A DNA stretch of 64,000 nucleotides from Cristatella mucedo (taxonomy: Eukaryota; Bryozoa; Phylactolaemata; Cristatellidae). A program made the translations under genes and the position numbers. Each line of letters begins with the position of its first letter. Positions within the stretch are counted from its first letter, which is position 1. The stretch lies in assembly GCA_009760855.2 (NCBI GenBank), contig WPIO01000005.1, positions 10,677,501 through 10,741,500 on the forward strand, in the 5' to 3' direction. This document shows, piece by piece, positions 1 to 11,200 of this stretch. The notes beneath the pieces were generated by a model. The model ran no database searches. It worked only from the letters and a program-made list of their open reading frames with translations, and had not been told where the DNA came from.

Positions 1-977
1 GACATTCATTGCACTGAAAGTTAGCGATTGTATGCTCATAATAAATTGTCTGAAGTTCCTTTCTCCTGCCAGCTTCAATTGTCTACAATTCGTTGGGCAT
101 TCAGTGCTGTTCAGTTTTTTGGGAGTTCACCCATTAGTGCTACTGGTAGCGCTACTTTTCGGAAATTCGGTAGCTCAATCCTTAACTCTCGGCGGGCAAC
201 GATCGTCAAGTCTGTTCACAAAGCACGTCGTGGGCCCATAGCTGAACTAGTAAGGACTACACATAAATTCACGGAAAGTCTCCTAATTATAACCAGATAT
301 GTGCATCGCAACTTTAGAAAGCTAACTTTTTTTTGAGATACATACTCGAAAGAAGATGTCTAAATATATTAACATGAAAAGACTCGATTCCTTCGAGTCG
401 AATAGGCAGCTGCTTGGTTGGACACTATTGCCAAGGTCCTTTGGTTTACAACATTAGACTTACGAGAGTGAAAATTGGCAAGCCTAGATTGGCCTCATGA
501 AAAAAAAGATTAATGTTCGCGTGGACTTTGAGTGTTTACAATACGTGGGATGCTTTTGGGCAAATGTAATGTACCAGTGACAATCACGAGCCGCCTAGAA
601 AAAGCTTTGGCAAGTCGAAGGTCAACCACGTCCCTGTTGAAGTACTTTTTTTCTTCTTGGTAGTTTGATGAACACTTTCAGCTTCCGAAAGACTTTTTTA
701 TCCGACGGAGATGCAAAGCTTCTCAGAAGTGCTAAAGTCTACGACAGGAAGTAACTTACGCCGACGCATACACAGTGCCTAGGCAATTGCAAAAAACGTA
801 GGCACTGTTGGTGCACTCTTGAGCTGGCCGGTACCTATTTGGGCTACGATTTGGGGAACTTCCGTGACATTGGCTCTTGCTATTGATCATGTTTCGTCCA
901 TGCTTATGCTTTCCAGCACCAGACGCTACAGCCGGATATTTGTATAATCAAAAAAGCTATAGGTAGTTTTTCTTGAA
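1..977. other. No recognisable gene or repeat
   Basis: Open frames here are short and match nothing I recognise on either strand. I see no LINE motif, tRNA-like box or tandem repeat until the LINE remnant that starts near 978. Confidence 0.5.
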
Positions 978-1711
978 TTGAAGCAGCTATCAATTGATGC
1001 TAACGTGGCCGATTACTCTTATTACGATGGAAAACCACCAACTGTGACTCAGAAATGGATATGGTCAACGATCAATATCGGCTCTGCCAGCACATCTCCG
1101 GCAGCATGCGTGCTAAATCGTTCTGTCCTATTCCAAAGTGACCTTTTCACCGTACGACAACATCAACTCCACAATCAGATCTGCCTCTTGTCAGCTATTT
1201 GGCTTTGCAAAAATTTGGGACTGCTTAGATAGGGATACCGTACCAAGTTGATCTATGCATTTTTAAAATCCCGTCTCGACTTCTGTAGCTCACTGCTTGC
1301 TCTTCTACCTGCCTATGCAATCAGGCGCTCACCGTTTGTGTAAAACCCTGCAGCTAGGCTTGTCGGTCGCGAGCGTCTCAGTTGCCACAATATACGAACT
1401 CTCGCCGACCTGCTTTCGCTCAGAATCAAGTCGAGCATCGACTTCAAGGTTCTGTCGCTCACTTTTAGGTCATTTCATTCTTTGGCTCCGCTCTAGTTAT
1501 CACATAAACTCCCCCACCAGTTTTGACTTATCGACTTGAGGCTGTATCACTTCCTTTTAGATTTATTCGTTATATTGTTCCAGTCTACTAATCAGAAGTA
1601 CTTCCCAACCAGGCTTAGTATTAGCTATGCCCCAAACCAACCTCAAAAACGCTTGAGACCCGCGCATTTAGTTCGTATGCTCTCAAAGCCTAGAACTCAC
1701 TCTAGACTAAC
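978..1711 (+). mobile_element. Degenerate L2-like LINE, part 1 (RT C-terminal region)
   Basis: Frame-shifted plus-strand translation follows the region after the reverse transcriptase in the better copy at 8289-11310. It covers the segments corresponding to ARNLGV, HISSTVKSAYFQLH, DFCNSLLTGLP and LKAWNSLP, and many stops and indels mark it as an old relic. It breaks at 1711-1716 exactly where the LTR element is inserted, and the LINE resumes at 4077. Confidence 0.75.
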
Positions 1712-1716
1712 GTCAT

Positions 1717-1923
1717 TGTAGTTTGACATTCTCTAAGCAGCCATAACGTGATACCACGCAGTACACCGAAGCGAGCTCAAAGACATTTGTTCAGACGGAC
1801 GCCGCAGCGGGCCAGTACGCGACTGCCCTTACCGGCGTCGACGTTACTCCACGGGCCTTTGCATGCCGTTACTTAAAGATGATTGCCATAAATCTCAACA
1901 GCCCATAACTCAAAATAGCCACA
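1717..1923 (-). repeat. 3' LTR of Gag-only element copy 1 (internally deleted)
   Basis: 207 bp starting TGTAG on the plus strand and ending CCACA. It matches the first bases and the last ~200 bases of the 672-bp LTR at 3400-4071, so about 465 bp are missing from its middle. The polypurine tract is immediately adjacent at 1924-1932. Confidence 0.75.
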
Positions 1924-1932
1924 TTTCCCCTT
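1924..1932 (-). other. Polypurine tract of the LTR element
   Basis: On the minus strand the sequence AAGGGGAAA lies directly before the LTR start TGTGG. This is the expected plus-strand priming site next to a 3' LTR and helps fix the element's orientation. Confidence 0.65.
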
Positions 1933-1989
1933 AATCTCAAGATCAAATTGAGCAAGTACAAAACATACTACAACAGTGCCATAATAATA

Positions 1990-3358
1990 CATGATGTCCT
2001 TAACTGTCTTCTCATCAAGCACGAGGCACGAGGTAGCGGCCGCTCGGAGGAGGAAAGTGAGAGCGCGGCATTGGCTAACCTGCCGGCTGTGGAAGGCACG
2101 CGCTATGCCGCATCGCCGAGCCGTACATCTTTCCACCGCGCCACCAGTCTCCAATGCGGTACCAGTTTTTGCCGCCTCACGGGACTTCCGGGCTTTCGCC
2201 CTTTTCGCCTGTCTTCTGGACTGCAGCCGATGTCGCTTCGCGCGTCGCCCGTGAGGCAGATGCTTCGAGCCTCGGCTCCTGTGCGGCTGCCTCCGGCCGC
2301 TCTGTCGGCCGCTCCTTCGCCGCCATTGCCTTCGGTCTCTCGGCCTCCACCTGTCGCGCCTCCTCGACGTGCGTCTCGCTCACGTCTTCTGCTGGCCTCT
2401 CGCGTGTCTCCGCCACCAGCAGTTCAGAAACCGAGGCGACCACAAAGTGCGCCACCATCAGTTGCTGCTACTCCTCGGTCTTCGCCTCCGACCGCTCGGC
2501 AAGCATTTCGTGTGCCTTCTCGGCGAGAGTCTCGCTCGCCTTCGTAGCGGACACGTCACGCACTTCCACCGAAGCTAATGCTCCGCTCCGTGCTGCTGTC
2601 ACCTCCGAGACCATTAGTGCCGAGTCGCTGTCCGCCGGCGCCGTCTCGCTCTCTACCAGTGCTTCCCCGGCCGCCGCAACCTCTCTGACAGACGCAGCCA
2701 CCTCTCGGCCCGACGCTGCCGTCTCTCTGCTCGACGCTGCCGTCTCTCTGCCGTACACTTCCATCTCTCTGCAGGACGCTGCTGTCTCTCTGCAGGACGC
2801 TGCTGTCTCTGTGCCGCACGCCTCCGTCTCGCTCCTTGACTCTGCCGACGCCTCTGTCGCCAATTCTTCGGGCTCCACTGGCGTCTCTGCCGCTGCGTCT
2901 GCGCTTCATCTTCGTCTCCCGGCACATGGGTTGGGATTGCTGCTGCTGCTGCTGCGGCTGCTGCTGCGGCTATCGGTCGCTTCAGTCGGCCTCCTCAGCC
3001 CGACCAGCGTGTATCATATCCGAGCGCAGCAGCCGCGCTTTACCGGCCTCAACCTCCAGCCGCTTCTGCGCTATCGCCACCGCTTTCCTGGCACTCTGCA
3101 AGTCCGACCGCTGAAGCCTCTCTTCACCTTCAGGGCTTGCAAACACCTTCGCAAGTGTGGCACGCAGCTGGGCATCCTCTAGTCCTCTTTCACTGAGTCA
3201 AGAAGACTCGCAGCCATCGTTAATGCACCGCCTGCGAGGAACAAAAATACATACACGTGCCACAAAGCTGGCTCGACCTCTCTTTCGTTAAGCCCTTACT
3301 CCGAGTCAAGCAGCCAGCTTACAAAGTCGTTCCCGACATGGTAGTATTCCAGCATCAT
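1990..3358 (-). pseudogene. Gag-like gene of LTR element copy 1
   Basis: Minus-strand frames encode a Gag-like protein interrupted by stops and frameshifts. The N-terminal part contains NDFVSWLLDSE, which aligns with GEFVG*LLSFE in the second copy at 41900-42990; a charged helical stretch follows with ARLLRSDMIHAGRAEEADRS, matched in the other copy by ARLLHADRVKDGRTEKADRS. The segment after a Q-rich stretch becomes a tail of 7-residue units such as RETAASC, encoded by a 21-bp tandem repeat at about 2697-2830. The first possible ATG is at 3358, only ~40 bp inside the LTR. No zinc knuckle or Pol domain is visible. A capsid-type role is inferred from position between LTRs and the leucine-rich N-terminal layout typical of Ty3-like Gag. 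Confidence 0.6.
2697..2840 (-). repeat. 21-bp tandem repeat in the gag tail
   Basis: About six to seven units of 21 bp, each resembling GACGCTGCCGTCTCTCTGC on the plus strand. On the minus strand each unit encodes a heptad such as RETAASC or REVAASV. The second element copy has its own 21-bp repeats in the same protein region. Confidence 0.75.
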
Positions 3359-3399
3359 CTAATGGTGCGGGCCACTCTGCCGCTTCTGCCGAAATACCT

Positions 3400-4071
3400 T
3401 GTAGTTTAACACTCTGTAGGAGCTCGTGTGCACGATGGCGGCACGACCAAGAGCGAAACACTCACAAGCGAGTTGTTGTACTGGTGACGACGGCTGTATT
3501 GTATCGTATGCAGGCAACACAAGCGTGCGAGCGTACTACGTACATACGTAGCGATGGTAGCCGTCGCGTAAGCAGCTCCGGAGCGCCAGTAGATAAGACA
3601 GTAAGTGAAAAGGGAGAGACAGCGAGTAGATAGCGTCCACACAGGCCGGTGGACACGCAGAAAGTTCTTTGCTGCTGGTCTAATGGGTCATGCGACCGCA
3701 GCTGACCCGTTGCAATTAAATCCAGCTTAGTGAGTTTATTCCCTCCAACTGCAGAGCTTAATTAGGCGGTACTTAGTGCGCCCGTTGGCCAGGCGGAGTG
3801 GTGTGAATCCGTCTGGGGCAGAACAGCATTATGGGCGTGGCCACGCCCATAATTCTTCTTAGCGGTTGGTAGGCGACACCTCTCAGAACACCGGAGCGGG
3901 CTCAAAGACGTTTATTCACTTAGACGCCGCCGCGGGCCGGTACGCGACTGTCCAGCCCGGGGTCCTCGACGTTACTCCCTGGGCCTTTGCCGCCCATTAC
4001 TTATTTATCACTGCCATAAATCTCAACAACCCATAAGCCAACGACCGAGTCATAACCTCAAAATAGCTACA
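3400..4071 (-). repeat. 5' LTR of Gag-only element copy 1
   Basis: 672 bp from TGTAG to CTACA, flanked on the right by the GTCAT duplication. A minus-strand AATAAA (3911-3916) could serve as polyadenylation signal. A perfect 26-bp palindrome lies inside at 3828-3853. The distal ~200 bp match the left LTR. Confidence 0.75.
3828..3853. repeat. Perfect 26-bp palindrome in the LTR
   Basis: The half-site ATTATGGGCGTGG is followed immediately by its exact reverse complement, with no spacer. The outer flanks AGAA (3820-3823) and TTCT add a further imperfect extension. Confidence 0.85.
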
Positions 4072-4076
4072 GTCAT

Positions 4077-4215
4077 GATATCCTCCTGACTTGACAAGAT
4101 TCAAAAAGAAGCCATACACGCAGTTGTTTATCACAGAATTTGATGAGTCCTTACGATTGGTCCTCTATTGCATACGCGTGCTCTCAAGCTGCGACCCAGC
4201 AGGGAAGTTGTTGTG
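4077..4215 (+). mobile_element. Degenerate L2-like LINE, part 2 (end of ORF and 3' UTR)
   Basis: The sequence resumes with the LINE segment coding DLTRFKKK, equivalent to DLTTFKKNLKT in other copies, and then follows the 3' UTR beginning. It is the continuation of the relic at 978-1711 after removal of the LTR element. Confidence 0.7.
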
Positions 4216-4940
4216 TAGGAATTCCGTCCCCAAAAGACATTTAGTGCATGGTGCCAACGGCGCCAAAAAATGTGCTCCCCCTTTCCTCTCGGAAGATTTT
4301 CTTAGCTTAGAGCTCCCGACAATCGGTCAATGGTGACCCATTTGCAGTAATTATCGACAGTTAACGTGTGTAATCACTATTGGAAGAAAGTGAATTTATT
4401 CCAAAGCAACACAGCAAGCTCTCCAGTCGAGACGGCTCTCCACAGCGAGTCGCCCCCTAGCAGCCTGCGTCCACTTCCAATTGCCGCTCTCACTCGTATG
4501 CATCGAAACTCACGCGCCGAGACCGAGCCGCTAATATCACGCCAGCCGAACTCCTCTAGGTCACACCTAACCTGTAAACCGCCCAGGATAGTCAGATCCG
4601 TGCACGACCAAAAGATTCAGCCGGTAGCGGCCGAAGCTGACGGAACTCACAGTCTAGCTATTTAACTTACTGTCACTCCCATCGACATATAGCAGACCTA
4701 CTGCCAGCCTGTGGTTTGGTAATTTTGACACTGCGTGCACTATAGAGGAAATGTCTGCTCGGGATTGCGATTCACTCGGCATTGAATTCATAAATGTCAT
4801 TAAAGTAGCCAGGCCAATGCACCGACGTTTTGATGGACATGATAGTCTTGAACTAGCACAAATAGGCCCCTAAACGTCGCCCTGCTCTCTCCAGCCTTAA
4901 ACGAGCAGGCAGCAGCAGCCGGTGCCTATCTTGAGTCCCA
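4216..4940. other. No recognised gene
   Basis: Short open frames only (for example 4366-4665 plus). I recognise no domain, repeat family or RNA gene. Confidence 0.4.
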
Positions 4941-4949
4941 GACCCGGAG

Positions 4950-5290
4950 TGATGAATTAGGGATTCCAGTTTATCCATCCAAGTCTGAGCTCAAGGTGCG
5001 TCTGTTCTGCTCAGTGCTTCCTAATTTCACCTGTGAAATTATCATTGTACTGCGCCTTGCGTGCTCAAATATGCCTGATTTAGTGCAGGCTACTAACCCG
5101 AGTCCTTCTAATCAGTTGTCCTGATCGTCTTCATGCGGGCTTTGGCTTGCTGGCCTAAGCATTATAATTGGGAGCTTTTCCATGCTTGTCTGTGCGTGCT
5201 ATCGGGCTTTGCATTATTCCTTTATTATTTCTTCTCTAGCAGCAAGCTATAAAGCATCTTGGTAAGTATTAATTCTCTTAAGGCACTACA
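4950..5290 (+). mobile_element. LINE 3' end, degenerate
   Basis: The stretch ends in a weak version of the shared LINE 3' stem-loop (GCTATAAAGCATCTTGG ... TTCTCTTAAGGCAC, 5247-5285). The upstream part has a LINE-3'-UTR-like composition without readable protein. The call rests mainly on the 3' motif. Confidence 0.4.
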
Positions 5291-5299
5291 CAAACGACC

Positions 5300-6190
5300 T
5301 ACCACGGTTATGAGTATCAGCTGCCGGATGGTCTGAATCTGTCACAGATCATATGACGGTAGGGTCCAATTAGGAACAGTTGCTATTTCTTCCTTTTCCA
5401 GCCGCTCTTGGTCTGTTGCAGTTACTGAGAAGGAGCCCAACTGAGTGCGTCTGCTGCGACCAGATTCTTTCACAGCCTATGCACGAAGTTAAGTGGTATC
5501 AGAGGTAGTAAAGTCTCATCTATAGCAAGCATTGCCAAATAGAAGCTATGAGTTTCCTGATGATCCCAAGTAGAGGGCTGTGATAACTTTCGACCGCATG
5601 CCCAAATTCATACTGATGAAAACGTACCAGACCCGAATTGTATTTCTATGATTTCATTTTTCTGGTTGTGCGTGGCGCTGACGCACTGGGATAAAAGTGA
5701 TGGATGAAAACATTCTGCAACAATACTACATCTAAGCCATGCCGATCGGCAGCGAGTGACAGACAACATTAAAAGCGAGATCACTTCAAATAAACCAAAG
5801 AAAGAGGCATTAGCAAACAGTTTTTCAATTAGGTCAGCGACTTTTAGCATGGCTGGCGTCGCAGCACCACGGGCTCTTAGCCTGGACAATTTTGTAAACG
5901 CGTGGACATTTCTGCCAACATTACGCTAAAGTCGACTGAGTAAAGAACCAATCCTAATCGCGACAGTGCGTCAACCTTAGATTAAGGCACCGTCTATTCT
6001 CGGATAGCTAACACCTTGAATGAGTCCAGCTTCATACCCGCAGACGACAGCGCATGACCCATGTATATAATATTTATTAGGCCAAACTTGCACTTGTCGG
6101 TGCTTTATAAACATACATTACTCTTCCCATACCGCAGCAATATTTGCCTCAAGCAAACATCGTACTCTTAATTGGTAGGTAGGCTCTCAA
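5300..6190. other. No recognised gene
   Basis: No supported coding frame or repeat family seen. The minus frame 5608-5889 looks random. Confidence 0.35.
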
Positions 6191-6192
6191 GG

Positions 6193-6197
<5 letters not shown>

Positions 6198-6243
<46 letters not shown>

Positions 6244-6320
6244 CGTGTGTGCGCGTGTGTGTGTGTGTGTGTGTCTGCGTGTGTGTGTGTGTCTGTGTGT
6301 CTCTGTGTGTGTGTGTGGAA
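6198..6320. repeat. (GT)n microsatellite with variant units
   Basis: About 120 bp of TG/GT interrupted by GC and TCTG variants, preceded by a short AT run. Reading frames across it are artefacts. Confidence 0.95.
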
Positions 6321-6324
6321 ATAT

Positions 6325-7020
6325 GTACATAATTCGTTTGTATAGCGCTCTAAGAGAACATAATGTAGTGTAGTGTATCTCCGTCTGTAACTCCACAAAG
6401 CCACGAAGACTGTATGGGCGTTACGCGTATTTTTGTACAATGCACTCACAGCCTAAGCGGCATTCGGTACGCATTTGGTAGCCAACAGACTTCATCTCCA
6501 CGCGACAAAGAGTAAGTGAGAAGCATAGCTGAGTCAGGAGAATAGTTGAGGTAGTGAGCAGCATGGAAGTAGCAGTTTATGGTGGCTGGAAAAGATATTC
6601 GATAATGGACAGCAGGAGTGTAGTTGTCATTTCGCAAGAATCGTGGAAGTGAGTTCCACAGTCGTCAATACCTGGAGATCAATAGGTTCTATAACCAACG
6701 GTCTTTAAGCAGAGGAAAGGTACAGCTAATTTATTTTCCACGCAGGATCTGAGGGCATGAGGAGGCTGAAACTGGAGCAGCATTTCAGCTGGGCATGGAG
6801 GAGCCAAGCCGTGGCGAACCTTGTAGGTCAGCGTAAGTACTTCGCTCTGCATACGTTGATCAACCGGCAGCCATCCAAGCTTTTTCAGCAAAGGAGATAC
6901 ATGGTCAAACCTTTGAGATTTGAAGAATATCCTTGCAGCCATTTTCATAGCCAGATAGAGTGGCCTGGTGGCTTTTGTCGGTAGCCAGCCAAAAGGGAAT
7001 TACAATAATCTAGATGAGAC
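6325..7020 (-). mobile_element. LINE-B 3' half, degenerate
   Basis: Minus-strand translation reads ARIFFKSQRFDHVSPLLKKL, LGWLPVDQRMQSEVL and CYFHAAHYLNYSPDSAML. These match the post-RT region of the copies at 44165-44860 and 61740-62880. The 3' end carries the family signature of a stop-rich tail, TAGTGTAGTG and a TATAGCGCTCTAAGAGAA stem-loop relic. Confidence 0.75.
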
Positions 7021-7059
7021 TAAGGAGCTAGTAAAAATTAGTTAAGGTCGGGTAGTAAT

Positions 7060-7520
7060 CTATCTCCCACCAGGTACCAAGTCCTCCTATATCTTGAATT
7101 TCAATCATCTTATTTCGATTCTGTGTGCAAGAAATCTATCTTTCCGCGTTATGGTTGATTTTAGCATTCACTTTGATAACTTATCTGATGCCTTCAGCAC
7201 TGAACTTTGTGCAGTGACTGACTCATTGTCTCTTGTGTCTCGTGTGCATGGCCCTACTCACATCAAGGGTAACACACTCGACCGAACTTTCTCATACAAT
7301 TGCCCGTTATCATTAGCAACTATTGCCACTTCATGCTTATCTGACCACATGCAGATCCCATTCAGTCTACAATGTGTGCCCTACTCTTCATCGCCTAAAA
7401 TCACATGTGAATCGCGAAACCTCAAGACCTTTGATATCGATGCTGTTCCTGTGAAAATATCTGCTTCGCCTCTGCTGTTCAATACCCTTTCCAACCTATC
7501 ATCATTGTTAGATGTGTAAC
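7060..7520 (+). mobile_element. L2-like LINE endonuclease fragment
   Basis: The plus-strand frame 7094-7519 encodes a piece of the apurinic endonuclease domain: ISILCARNLSFRVMVDFSIH, then HGPTHIKGNTLDRTFSYNCP and LSDHMQIPFSLQCVP. It is collinear with the same domain in the copy at 8289-11310 (ISILCARNRSFLVMGDFNVH). MGDFN has decayed to MVDFS, so it is not functional. It is cut on both sides. Confidence 0.85.
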
Positions 7521-7525
7521 GCCGA

Positions 7526-7800
7526 AGGCTCGGCTGAGTAGGCTTGACCTGCCGCTTACCTAGCGGCGTAGCCTGGCGCCTAATGCCATGCGGTGAGCGC
7601 CTACGCGCAAAAAGCTGGCCGCCACGAAACGGGCGTTTCTAGCGCCGACCTGCTTACCGTTACTAAAGGTATTCGCGAGTCCACGGCGTGAATTGGAAAG
7701 CGAGACACACAATTAGGGGATTTTACTGAGCTTTATTCGCAAGCGCACAAAGTCGCTGCGCGTCTAGCTCAGTTTTATCTCCACACTCGTCGCACGCTCT
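7526..7800. repeat. GC-rich unclassified repeat, possible LTR fragment
   Basis: A compositionally distinct GC-rich block starts exactly where the LINE fragment stops. It contains minus-strand AATAAA within the context GCGAATAAAGC (about 7733), reminiscent of the LTRs at 3400-4071 and 41435-41869, but no matching partner or TSD was found. The identity is open. Confidence 0.3.
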
Positions 7801-8265
7801 CAATAGCACTAGCACTCTTGCGGAGGGAATACTTCTTCACACTGAGCGCGAATCGGAGCCTAAACCCTAACCGGAGAACTAGGACTCAGTTTCCACCAGT
7901 GCGGAAGGAATACCCCACACACGCCAACTTAAGCACTGTTACGGAGGGAATACTTCTCCACACTGAAGCTACTTACGTCTATAGTGGGTAACGATCCAAA
8001 TAGACGGAGCCCGAACCAGAGCCTAAACCCTAACCGGAGAACTAGGACTCGGTTTCCACCAGTGCGGCAGAAATACTCCACACACGCCACCTCAAGCACT
8101 CTTGCGGTGGAAACACGTCTCCACACTTAAGATACTTACATCTATACTGGGGAACGATCCAAATAGACAGAGCTCGAACTGGAGCCTAAACCCTAACAGG
8201 AGAATTAGGACTCCATACACGCCAACTACGTCTACCTCGCACCAGCAAATCCCTATGCCAAGACT
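7800..8265. repeat. Tandem repeat, ~164-bp unit
   Basis: The string GCCTAAACCCTAAC recurs at about 7858, 8022 and 8182, and the string GCACT(C/G)TT(G/A)CGG at 7811, 7933 and 8097. That gives a unit of 160-164 bp in nearly three copies; the first unit lacks about 40 bp. Each unit holds a short telomere-like CCCTAAC motif, which is probably coincidental. Confidence 0.8.
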
Positions 8266-8288
8266 ACGTACTAGCGCGCGCACCATGT

Positions 8289-11200
8289 AATAATAAAAAT
8301 AATGTACTTGATAAAGCGCCCTCATAGAACTCAATCTCTTTCTAGGCGCTTTACATTTGCTGCAAAGAGATATGCAATTGAATAGTAAGTAAAATCATGC
8401 TTGAAAAACAAACAAAATGAATAATATGGTTAGGGGTGACATGCACAGGGTCAGCATGCAAATGTGGTTAGAGGCAGCATGCACAGTGTCAGTACGCATA
8501 AGCACGTGAAGGACGAATCGCAGGACCCACTAAATGCTGTCCTAAATAGGTGTTTTTAAGTTCTTTTTAAATGTGGTCAGGTCAGGGGATGTTCTGAAGC
8601 AGGTCGGGAGGGAGTTCCACGCTTTGAGAGCATACGAACTAAATGCACGGTCTCCAAAGGATTTAAGGTTTGTACGAGGTATTTGTAGACTGTTGGATTC
8701 CGAAAAGCGGGTGGTACGATGCTTGGCCTGATGGGGTAGTATATCTGACAGATAGGCTGGAGTCATAGAATGAAGGGACCTAAAAGTGAGCGACAAAACC
8801 TTGAAGTCAATCCGTTGCTTGACTGGTAGCCAGTGCAGGTCGGCGAGAAGTGGAGTAATTTGGCAACTGCGACGCTCACGACAGACAAGCCTAGCTGCAG
8901 AGTTTTGCACCAGCTGCAATCGCCTGATCGCACATGCTGGTAGGCCAGTAAGCAGTGAGTTGCAGAAGTCGAGACGGGATGTCACGAAAGCATGAACTAA
9001 CTTGGACGTGGTATCTTTATCTAAACAAGCCCGAATTTTAGCAATGTTATGAAGCTGAAAATAGGCGGATTTGACTGTGGAGCTGATATGGTCGTCTAAC
9101 GAGAGGTCGCTTTGGAATGTGACACCTAGATTTCTAGCTGATTAGACAGGAGATATGCTGGCTGAGCCAATTTTGAGAGACAGCCTTTCCCATCTCTGAA
9201 TCACATTGGGTTTGCCCATAACTAGTAAGTTAGTTGTGTCATCGTTTAGTCTTAGAAAATTTGCTGCCATCCATGTGCGGATGTCATCAATGCATGCAGC
9301 AAGTGAGTTGAGAGAATTTGAGGTGCTCGAAGGCTGGGAGGGATCAAAGCAAAGGTACAACTGAGTGTCATCCGCATAGAAGTGAAAGCCTGGATTGTGC
9401 TTGGCAATCACATCAGCAAGAGGCCGAGTATAAACCGTGAAAAGAACCGGACCTAGCACTGAGCCCTGAGGTACTCCATATTTCAGAGGTACTTCAGATG
9501 ATCTTTGTTCATTCACGTCAATACTCTGGATTCTCCCTCTGAGATAGGACCTGAACCACTGCAGAGCAGTGCCAGTGATGCCCAGGAGAGATGTGAGTCG
9601 CTCTAGAAGAACTTTGTGATCGATGGTACCAAAAGCTGCCCAAAGATCGAGCAAAACAAGCAGAGACACTCTACCCATGTCTGCATTCCTAAGTAGGTCG
9701 TTGTATACCCGAAGCAATGCTGACTCTGTGGAGTGATTAGCTCTAAAGCAAGACTGGAACTTACTAGCAAGGTGTGAGGTTTTGATATATGAGTTCAGCT
9801 GGTCTGCCACGACCCGTTCTAGTGTCTTTGATAGCAATGGTAGAAGGGAGACTGGGCGGTAGTTGCTTAAGTTCTCTTGGTCTAGTGTTGCTTTCTTGAG
9901 AAGTGACCTGACTACAGCTTTTTTGAAAGGTGCTGGGACATGACCTAAGGCTAATGACATATTAATTATGTTAGTTATGCATGGCAGCAGCAGATCAATG
10001 CAACGTAGGAGCAGGACAGTGGGAATAGGGTCCAGAGGACTTGTTGTCTTCTTTGATTGCGATACGAACTTAAGAACTAGATCACCAGTGACCTGCTTAA
10101 ATGCAGACATTGAGGTGCAGCCAGGAACCGAGGAACAGCATTCTAGTGGGGAGGTAGTCATCGCAGGGATGGATTCCCTGATCTTGTCTATCTTCTGCAC
10201 ACAGAATCGAGAGAAGCGATCGGCTAGATCATCACAAGGATCATCAGGTAAGGGGCAATTCTGGGAACGATTGAGGAGATGGTTTATTGTCGACATCAGC
10301 ATTTTTGGATTGTGCATCTTTGATTCAACAATGTTCCTATAGAAGCTAGACTTGGCCTTTGCTAGGATCGATTGGTACAACCTACAGAAGTCTTCATATG
10401 CCTGTCGATGGACTGTTAGTCCGGATCTTTTGTATGCTTTTTCAAGCTTTCGCTTAGTAGACCTGGCTAGTTTAATGTCTGTGGTAAACCATAGGCCGTC
10501 TGGGCGGGGGCGCACAGTGCACTTTGTCAGAGGTGCAAACTCGTCGAGCGTGTGAGATAGTGTCGTGTTGTAGCTATCTACCAATGATGACAGATCGGAG
10601 GGAGGACTGAGCAGCAGAGGCGAAGCAAATATTCTCGCACGGACAGCGTCGATGTCAAGGGTCTTGAGGTTTCGCAATTCACAGGTTATTTTAGAGCAGG
10701 ATGTGGGCACACACTGTAGATTGAATGAGATCTGCATGTGGTCAGATACGCAGGATTTGGTAATAATTAGTGATGACAAAGTGCAGTTGTATGAGAAAAT
10801 CTGGTCGAGTGTGTGACCCTTGATGTGGGTAGGGCCATGCACATGAGCCACAAGAGACAATGAGTCAGTCAATGCACGAAATTCGGTGCTGAAAGCGTCA
10901 GAAAAGTTATCAAAGTGAACGTTGAAATCACCCATAACGAGGAAAGATCGATTTCTTGCACACAGAATCGAAATGAGATCGGAGAAATCTGAGATAAAGG
11001 AGGATTTGGTACCTGGTGGGCGAGAGACTACTGCCACTGTCGGTAGCTTGTTTTCGGGTGAGACCAAGACAATTGACAGTGTGACACGAAAGAAACACAA
11101 AATGCCAGCTCGGGCGCGATACAATCGTATTCGGTGGGGTCCACCGAATCCTCCTAGCGCTGTCTCGGCCTGTTCCGTCAATGGCCTGCGAACAGCTCGC

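Larger units (their letters stand above)
1717..4071 (-). mobile_element. Gag-only LTR retroelement, copy 1 (nested in a LINE)
   Basis: The element is bounded by a 5-bp target-site duplication GTCAT at 1712-1716 and 4072-4076. Its ends are TGTAG...CTACA. Both LTRs begin alike (TGTAGTTTGACATTC at 1717, TGTAGTTTAACACTC at 3400), and their other ends align over 1747-1923 and 3863-4071. In minus orientation a polypurine tract AAGGGGAAA (1924-1932) abuts the 3' LTR. The interior of about 1.5 kb carries a Gag-like reading frame with a repetitive tail and shows no protease, reverse transcriptase or integrase. The insertion splits an L2-like LINE whose sequence continues on both sides. I did not recognise a primer-binding site with the usual TGG start. 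Best interpretation: a non-autonomous TR-GAG-like element. Boundaries are well supported; the superfamily (Ty3-like) is inferred from the Gag. Confidence 0.8.

Noticed and set aside
1948-3182. Long plus-strand frames of 199 and 342 codons rich in Ser/Ala
   Set aside because: They are antisense shadows of the repetitive minus-strand Gag-like gene; the LTR orientation and polypurine tract fix the minus strand as sense.
6168-6449. His/Thr-repeat proteins over the GT tract
   Set aside because: Dinucleotide repeats give open frames in all phases; the same applies to CA at 19133-19593, CT at 24370-24984, TA at 30671-31067 and CT at 41408-41715.
7858-8200. Telomere-like CCCTAAC motifs
   Set aside because: Only one motif per 164-bp unit; not a telomeric array.
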